This document shows positions 6,233-9,451 of a stretch of 9,451 bases of DNA, piece by piece (the stretch's first letter is position 1; every line of letters starts with the position of its first letter). Under the pieces are notes generated by a model. That model was not told the DNA's origin. It did no database searches and saw nothing but the letters and a program-made list of their open reading frames with translations. The translations under genes and the position numbers were made by a program. This stretch comes from CAZSGN01 sp964606415 (GTDB taxonomy: Bacteria; Bacteroidota; Bacteroidia; Bacteroidales; JBBRXJ01), in NCBI GenBank assembly GCA_964606415.1, contig CAZSGN010000095.1:1-9451 (forward strand), given 5' to 3'.

Positions 6233-6269
6233 CATAAATTGGTTGCTGATACAGTAAAAAAACAAACTG

Positions 6270-8402
6270 ATGCGAAAATTCTTCAGGAATCTCAATTTAA
6301 ATGCCAGATTAAATCTGTCAATAGCAGGGCTATTACTCATCTTTCTATCCACTTTCGGCATCTACATATACCAAACTCAAAAACAAAGAATGATCAATGA
6401 AACAGAAGAGCAAATGGCTCTTTACCTCAATGATATAGACTACATCATCAACCAGGAGTTGAACACACGCAAAAAAGTAATTCGCGAAACAGCCAATTAC
6501 ATGACCCACAACATGAATGTCAAACAATTAAGAGACTCCATCCCAATAGAAGTAAATGCCGGGCATGTCATTGGAGAATTAATGAAACAGTTTAACCAGG
6601 ACGAATTTATACGCGGCGAAATTCGTAAATACTTTGAAAACAAATTATACAAAAGCAAAAAAGCAATTGAACCTTTCCTTATTTACAAAACAGGCATTCA
6701 ATATAATGTGATCAGCGGTCAAGCCAATAATATTTCCGAAACCAATCTTTATAACACGATTAAATATATTGGGGATCACAAAATTCATAAAGTTAAATAT
6801 AACTGGCCTGAAGGGGAAGATGCAGAAAAGAGGTACATGTTCTTAAAGTACCTGGAAAATTATAATGCATATATCACCCTGGCATCCAAAGAAAAAGAAC
6901 TTTTTTCATCACTCTACCAGTTGCGTAACATTATCCTGGCAGGGATTGCCACTGCAATCATCTTACTAGCTTTTTCCCTGCATATCATTGTCCGCCGCAT
7001 CACTCAACAAATAGTGCACCTGGCAGAAGTGGTCCAATCCATGTGCCTCGGAATATTTAACCACAAAATATCCTTTAACCGCAATGATGAGTTAGGGGTC
7101 ATAAGTGAATCACTAAACCACCTGACAACCGGGTTAACCAGCACTGCTGAATTTTCCAAACAAATCGGACAAGGCAATCTTGATGCTGAATTTGAGCCAC
7201 TGAGCGAAGAAGACGATTTAGGAAACTCATTACTCGAAATGAGAAGAAGCCTTAAAGAAGCTAAATCCGAAAGAGAAAAACAGCAGCAGCAAGAACAAGA
7301 GCGTACATGGTCAACAACAGGACATGCAAAATTTGCAGACATTCTCCGTTACGAAGAAAATGACATCTATGAATTATCTTTTAAAGTAATCAGTGAATTG
7401 GTTGAATATCTAGACGCTTTGGCGGGCGGAATCTTTCTTTACACAGAAGATGAAAACAAATCTCCCTGGCTCGAAATGACAGCTTGCTTTGCCTATGACC
7501 GAAGAAAATTTATCAAAAAAAAACTGGCTACTGATGAAGGGCTTATTGGCACATGTTTCAAAGAGAAAGAAACCATCTACATGAGTGAGGTCCCGGAAGG
7601 CTACATGGATATTTCATCCGGGATGGGAGATACCGATCCCGGAAGCATCCTTATCATACCTCTTAAAGTAAATGAGGATATCTATGGTGTGATCGAGTTG
7701 GCTTCACTTGAAAAGATCGCTAACTATAAAATAGCCTTTGCAGAAAAAACAGGTGAAATGATAGCATCCACCATATCAACCGTCAGAAATAATATCAAAA
7801 CCTCAGAATTATTACATCAATTCCAGGAACAAAGCGAAGAGATGAAATCAAAAGAGGAAGAATTGCGACAAAACATGGAAGAGCTCCAGGCAACCCAGGA
7901 AGACGCCGACCGCAGGGAGGCGGTACTGCAAGGCAAATTGGATGCCATCAACCAGGCAGTAGCTGTCGTTGAAATGAACCTCAACGGATCCATCCAAAAC
8001 ATCAATGAAGCGTTTTCGAAACTATCAGGATTAAACCTTGCTGAATGCCACGGTAAATCGATCAGTGAATACATAGACATTTCCCAGATAAAAGAAGATG
8101 CATTCCGGAAAATACTCAATAAAGTATCTGAAGGGGAGCCTTACAATGCCAATTTAAATTTCGTGTTCCGGAATAAAGATATCCTCGCCCATCTTTCTAT
8201 TGCACCGACAAAAGATGAAAAAGGAGCATACAACGGATTACTGGCTATGATGATCCACCTGCCTTCCGCAAAAAAGAAAACCCAAAAAGCAGAAGAAAAA
8301 AATACAGACAAAGAAGAACATCCGCAAGCAAATATCAAAAACAGGATCAATAAGATTCGTGAAGACCTGAAAAACAAAAAAGGCGGAGAAACCGAAGATT
8401 GA
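6270..8402 (+). CDS. Membrane sensor with HAMP-like linker, GAF and PAS domains, no visible output domain
   Basis: This 710-residue protein has TM helix 1 at about 15-34, an extracytoplasmic sensor region of about 185 residues (35-219), TM helix 2 at about 220-241 and a HAMP-like region at about 242-335 (RRIT, then RNDELGVISESLN, then a second similar unit). A Gln-rich charged linker follows (337-347), then a GAF domain at about 355-507 (KFADILR to IASTIS). A coiled coil spans 515-555 (EEELRQNMEELQATQED), then a PAS domain at about 556-663 (LDAINQAVAVVEMN and GKSISEY). The Lys/Glu-rich tail (667-710) is probably disordered. No histidine-kinase H-box or ATPase, GGDEF, EAL, SpoIIE phosphatase or methyl-accepting hairpin is visible. 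It likely senses a ligand across the membrane and passes the signal to a partner protein. An in-frame TAA at 6255-6257 fixes ATG 6270 as the first ATG. I recall this GAF plus coiled-coil arrangement from other Bacteroidetes; the extracytoplasmic fold is not recognised. Confidence 0.8.
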   Translation: MRKFFRNLNLNARLNLSIAGLLLIFLSTFGIYIYQTQKQRMINETEEQMALYLNDIDYIINQELNTRKKVIRETANYMTHNMNVKQLRDSIPIEVNAGHVIGELMKQFNQDEFIRGEIRKYFENKLYKSKKAIEPFLIYKTGIQYNVISGQANNISETNLYNTIKYIGDHKIHKVKYNWPEGEDAEKRYMFLKYLENYNAYITLASKEKELFSSLYQLRNIILAGIATAIILLAFSLHIIVRRITQQIVHLAEVVQSMCLGIFNHKISFNRNDELGVISESLNHLTTGLTSTAEFSKQIGQGNLDAEFEPLSEEDDLGNSLLEMRRSLKEAKSEREKQQQQEQERTWSTTGHAKFADILRYEENDIYELSFKVISELVEYLDALAGGIFLYTEDENKSPWLEMTACFAYDRRKFIKKKLATDEGLIGTCFKEKETIYMSEVPEGYMDISSGMGDTDPGSILIIPLKVNEDIYGVIELASLEKIANYKIAFAEKTGEMIASTISTVRNNIKTSELLHQFQEQSEEMKSKEEELRQNMEELQATQEDADRREAVLQGKLDAINQAVAVVEMNLNGSIQNINEAFSKLSGLNLAECHGKSISEYIDISQIKEDAFRKILNKVSEGEPYNANLNFVFRNKDILAHLSIAPTKDEKGAYNGLLAMMIHLPSAKKKTQKAEEKNTDKEEHPQANIKNRINKIREDLKNKKGGETED

Positions 8403-8473
8403 CGAAGACACCATCATTCATGATTCATGTCCCAATGCGGATTTTGTAACATTTACAACAATGCATTTTCAAA

Positions 8474-8488
8474 GTCGCTACCTGCGAC
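8474..8488. terminator. Small GC hairpin, possible terminator
   Basis: GTCGC (8474-8478) pairs with GCGAC (8484-8488) around a 5-base loop. TTTT before and AAAA after the stem could extend it with a gap. Read on the minus strand, it is followed by TTTGAAAATG, a partly T-rich tail that would suit the end of recQ transcription some 165 bases after its stop. Read on the plus strand, no T-run follows. The call is tentative. Confidence 0.3.
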
Positions 8489-8572
8489 ACAAAAATGAAA
8501 TATACACCATCCCTTATTGTAACTTCAGAACTCCTGATTGGCATCAAAATATAATGTCGCATTTTTTTGTCG
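8485..8572. repeat. Imperfect 13-bp inverted repeat with 62-base spacer
   Basis: CGACACAAAAATG at 8485-8497 is matched in inverted orientation by CATTTTTTTGTCG at 8560-8572 at 12 of 13 positions. The left arm overlaps the right half of the small hairpin at 8474-8488, so the two pairings are mutually exclusive. A third GTCGC copy at 8556-8560 could also pair with GCGAC at 8484-8488. The arrangement lies entirely between convergent genes. Confidence 0.4.
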
Positions 8573-8654
8573 GGAATACACTCAACTTATAAAGCAAAGC
8601 ACATACATTACTGATTTTATGGATAACCACAAAGAAATGTGTATGAGGAAAAAG

Positions 8655-9451
8655 TTAATTTCCCATTTCCGACAAAAACTTGATCCTCATAAGCCGGACC
8701 TCCTCCTCGGAATAATGATCTTCCCCCAATTCATTCAGCGCTTCCTGTAATGATTCAGACTCGGCCTCTTCCCTGAAATAATCAAAAATATCCTCTTGTT
8801 TATCCTCATCCACCACATTATTGATATGATAATCAATATTCAGTTTGGTTCCGGAATTAACAATCGCCTCTATTTCATTCAAAAGATCATCAAAGGCCAT
8901 GTTTTTCGAATCCGCGATATCTTCCAGTGACATTTGCCGATCGATACTATGAATAATAAAGACTTTTAACTGAGATTTATTAACCACAGATTTAACGACC
9001 ATGTCCTTGGCGCGGATAATCTCTTTCTCCTGCACATAATTATGAATAAGCTCAACAAATTCTTTCCCGTATCGTTGCGCTTTTCCTGCCCCCACACCAG
9101 TAATATGATTCATCTCATCCATAGAAGTAGGGTATTGAATAGCCATGTCTTCCAAAGATGGATCCTGGAAAATAATAAAAGGAGGTAAATGATGCTTTCG
9201 GGCAATCTCCCTTCTCAAATCTTTCAAAATATTAAGCAGTTCCTCGTCAACAGCGCCGGTTCCGGAAGCTTTTCCCACTTCGTTAGCCCCTTCATTAGAA
9301 TAATCATGATCCTCGGACAACAAGATACTATAAGGATTATTTAAATACTTCCTGCCCCTTTCACTTAACTTTAAAAGGCCATAGCTCTCCACATCTTTAA
9401 TAATAAACCGCCGAACCATGCCTTGACGTACAATGGTACTCCAAAATTTTT
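8655..9451 (-). CDS. recQ: RecQ ATP-dependent DNA helicase, C-terminal part (cut by the window edge)
   Basis: The frame stays open to the right edge: about ten further codons (reading KFWSTIVRQG) precede the Met at 9417-9419, so that Met is internal and the gene starts beyond the window. The visible 264 residues are the C-terminal third or so of RecQ, a 3'-5' helicase used in recombination repair and restart of stalled forks. They cover the end of the RQC winged-helix domain (FWSTIVRQGMV to YGLLKLSERG), then the HRDC DNA-binding domain (visible residues about 68-140: DEELLNILKDLRREIARKH, then the helix-hairpin GVGAGKAQRYG). A helix-turn-helix-like tail follows (about 160-200), then an acidic end closing with RIKFLSEMGN, which I recall from Bacteroidetes RecQ. 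The helicase motifs and the zinc-binding region lie outside. RecQ is favoured over other HRDC proteins because RQC and HRDC occur in tandem. The gene converges on the sensor gene. Confidence 0.9.
   Translation of the reverse strand, partial: KFWSTIVRQGMVRRFIIKDVESYGLLKLSERGRKYLNNPYSILLSEDHDYSNEGANEVGKASGTGAVDEELLNILKDLRREIARKHHLPPFIIFQDPSLEDMAIQYPTSMDEMNHITGVGAGKAQRYGKEFVELIHNYVQEKEIIRAKDMVVKSVVNKSQLKVFIIHSIDRQMSLEDIADSKNMAFDDLLNEIEAIVNSGTKLNIDYHINNVVDEDKQEDIFDYFREEAESESLQEALNELGEDHYSEEEVRLMRIKFLSEMGN

Larger units (their letters stand above)
6011..6269 (+). other. 259-bp gap between the BFD-like and sensor genes
   Basis: No gene is supported here; short open frames on either strand have low-complexity or T-rich translations. 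The gap holds the inverted arms, the 14-bp palindrome, the promoter and the T11 tract listed separately. It also has repeated AGC/GCAGC-type words: AGCTGC at 6132-6137, AGCAGCTG at 6178-6185 and AGCAGC at 6209-6214, which might let the leader fold in more than one way. Confidence 0.5.
8403..8654. other. Convergent gap between the sensor gene and recQ
   Basis: These 252 bases separate the 3' ends of two convergent genes, and no credible gene is present. A 5-bp GC hairpin occupies 8474-8488, and a more distant inverted repeat pairs 8485-8497 with 8560-8572. The T7 run at 8562-8568 is the only homopolymer. One or both structures probably mark transcript ends, but neither is a textbook terminator with an adjacent T-run. 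Confidence 0.5.

Noticed and set aside
6155..6361. Minus-strand open frame across the sensor start
   Set aside because: It overlaps the sensor coding region and the T11 tract, which gives a poly-lysine stretch; nothing supports it as a gene.
6270..8402. Methyl-accepting chemotaxis protein
   Set aside because: TM-HAMP layout fits, but the conserved cytoplasmic hairpin tip is absent and GAF and PAS domains take its place.
8538..8750. 70-codon plus-strand open frame near the end of recQ
   Set aside because: Its second half is antisense to the conserved RecQ C-terminus, and its first half shows no family resemblance; it is a shadow frame.
9417..9419. Start codon of recQ at this ATG
   Set aside because: The frame continues upstream to the window edge with residues (FWSTIVRQG) that fit the RQC domain, so this Met is internal.
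1..9451. Prophage, insertion sequence, CRISPR array, toxin-antitoxin or defence system
   Set aside because: All long open frames are accounted for by housekeeping or sensor genes, and no transposase, integrase, repeat-spacer array or typical defence domain is visible.

Overview
The window reads as an ordinary chromosomal stretch of a Bacteroidota (Bacteroidetes) bacterium, probably an anaerobic or marine member of the Bacteroidales/Marinilabiliales side. The reasons are: moderately AT-rich DNA; almost no Shine-Dalgarno sequences in front of the starts; TAnnTTTG-type -7 promoter elements in several intergenic gaps; a Kdo transferase, which implies a Gram-negative outer membrane; a RecQ with the long acidic C-terminal tail I associate with this phylum; and a GAF/PAS membrane sensor of a type I recall from this phylum. 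The phylum call is inference from these traits, not from a database match.

Layout. Bases 1-269 are non-coding, with a GTTGGCG heptamer run and a short GC-rich hairpin. 270-1532 (+) encodes a U32-family protein of the RNA-hydroxylase type with a probable [4Fe-4S] cysteine set. 1653-2882 (+) encodes WaaA/KdtA, the lipid A Kdo transferase. A 265-bp gap with two hairpins leads into 3148-5778 (+), a full-length adenosylcobalamin-dependent class II ribonucleotide reductase (NrdJ). Forty-three bases later, 5822-6010 (+) is a stand-alone 62-residue BFD-like [2Fe-2S] protein. A regulatory-looking gap follows, with a perfect 14-bp palindrome, a good Bacteroidetes promoter and a T11 tract. 6270-8402 (+) encodes a two-TM sensor (extracytoplasmic domain, HAMP-like linker, GAF, coiled coil, PAS) with no recognisable output domain. 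A 252-bp convergent gap with alternative hairpins separates it from recQ, on the minus strand and cut by the right edge.

How the genes work together. The only clear functional pair is nrdJ with the BFD-like gene: deoxynucleotide synthesis needs an electron supply to re-reduce the NrdJ cysteines, and an iron-sulfur protein immediately downstream could serve or sense that redox state (inference). The U32 protein, KdtA, the sensor and RecQ look like independent housekeeping or signalling genes, each with its own intergenic gap. I see no mobile element, CRISPR array, tRNA or rRNA, and nothing that amounts to a clear undescribed system. The points most worth checking are the nrdJ-BFD pairing, the output-less sensor with its palindromic upstream region, and the structured nrdJ leader.
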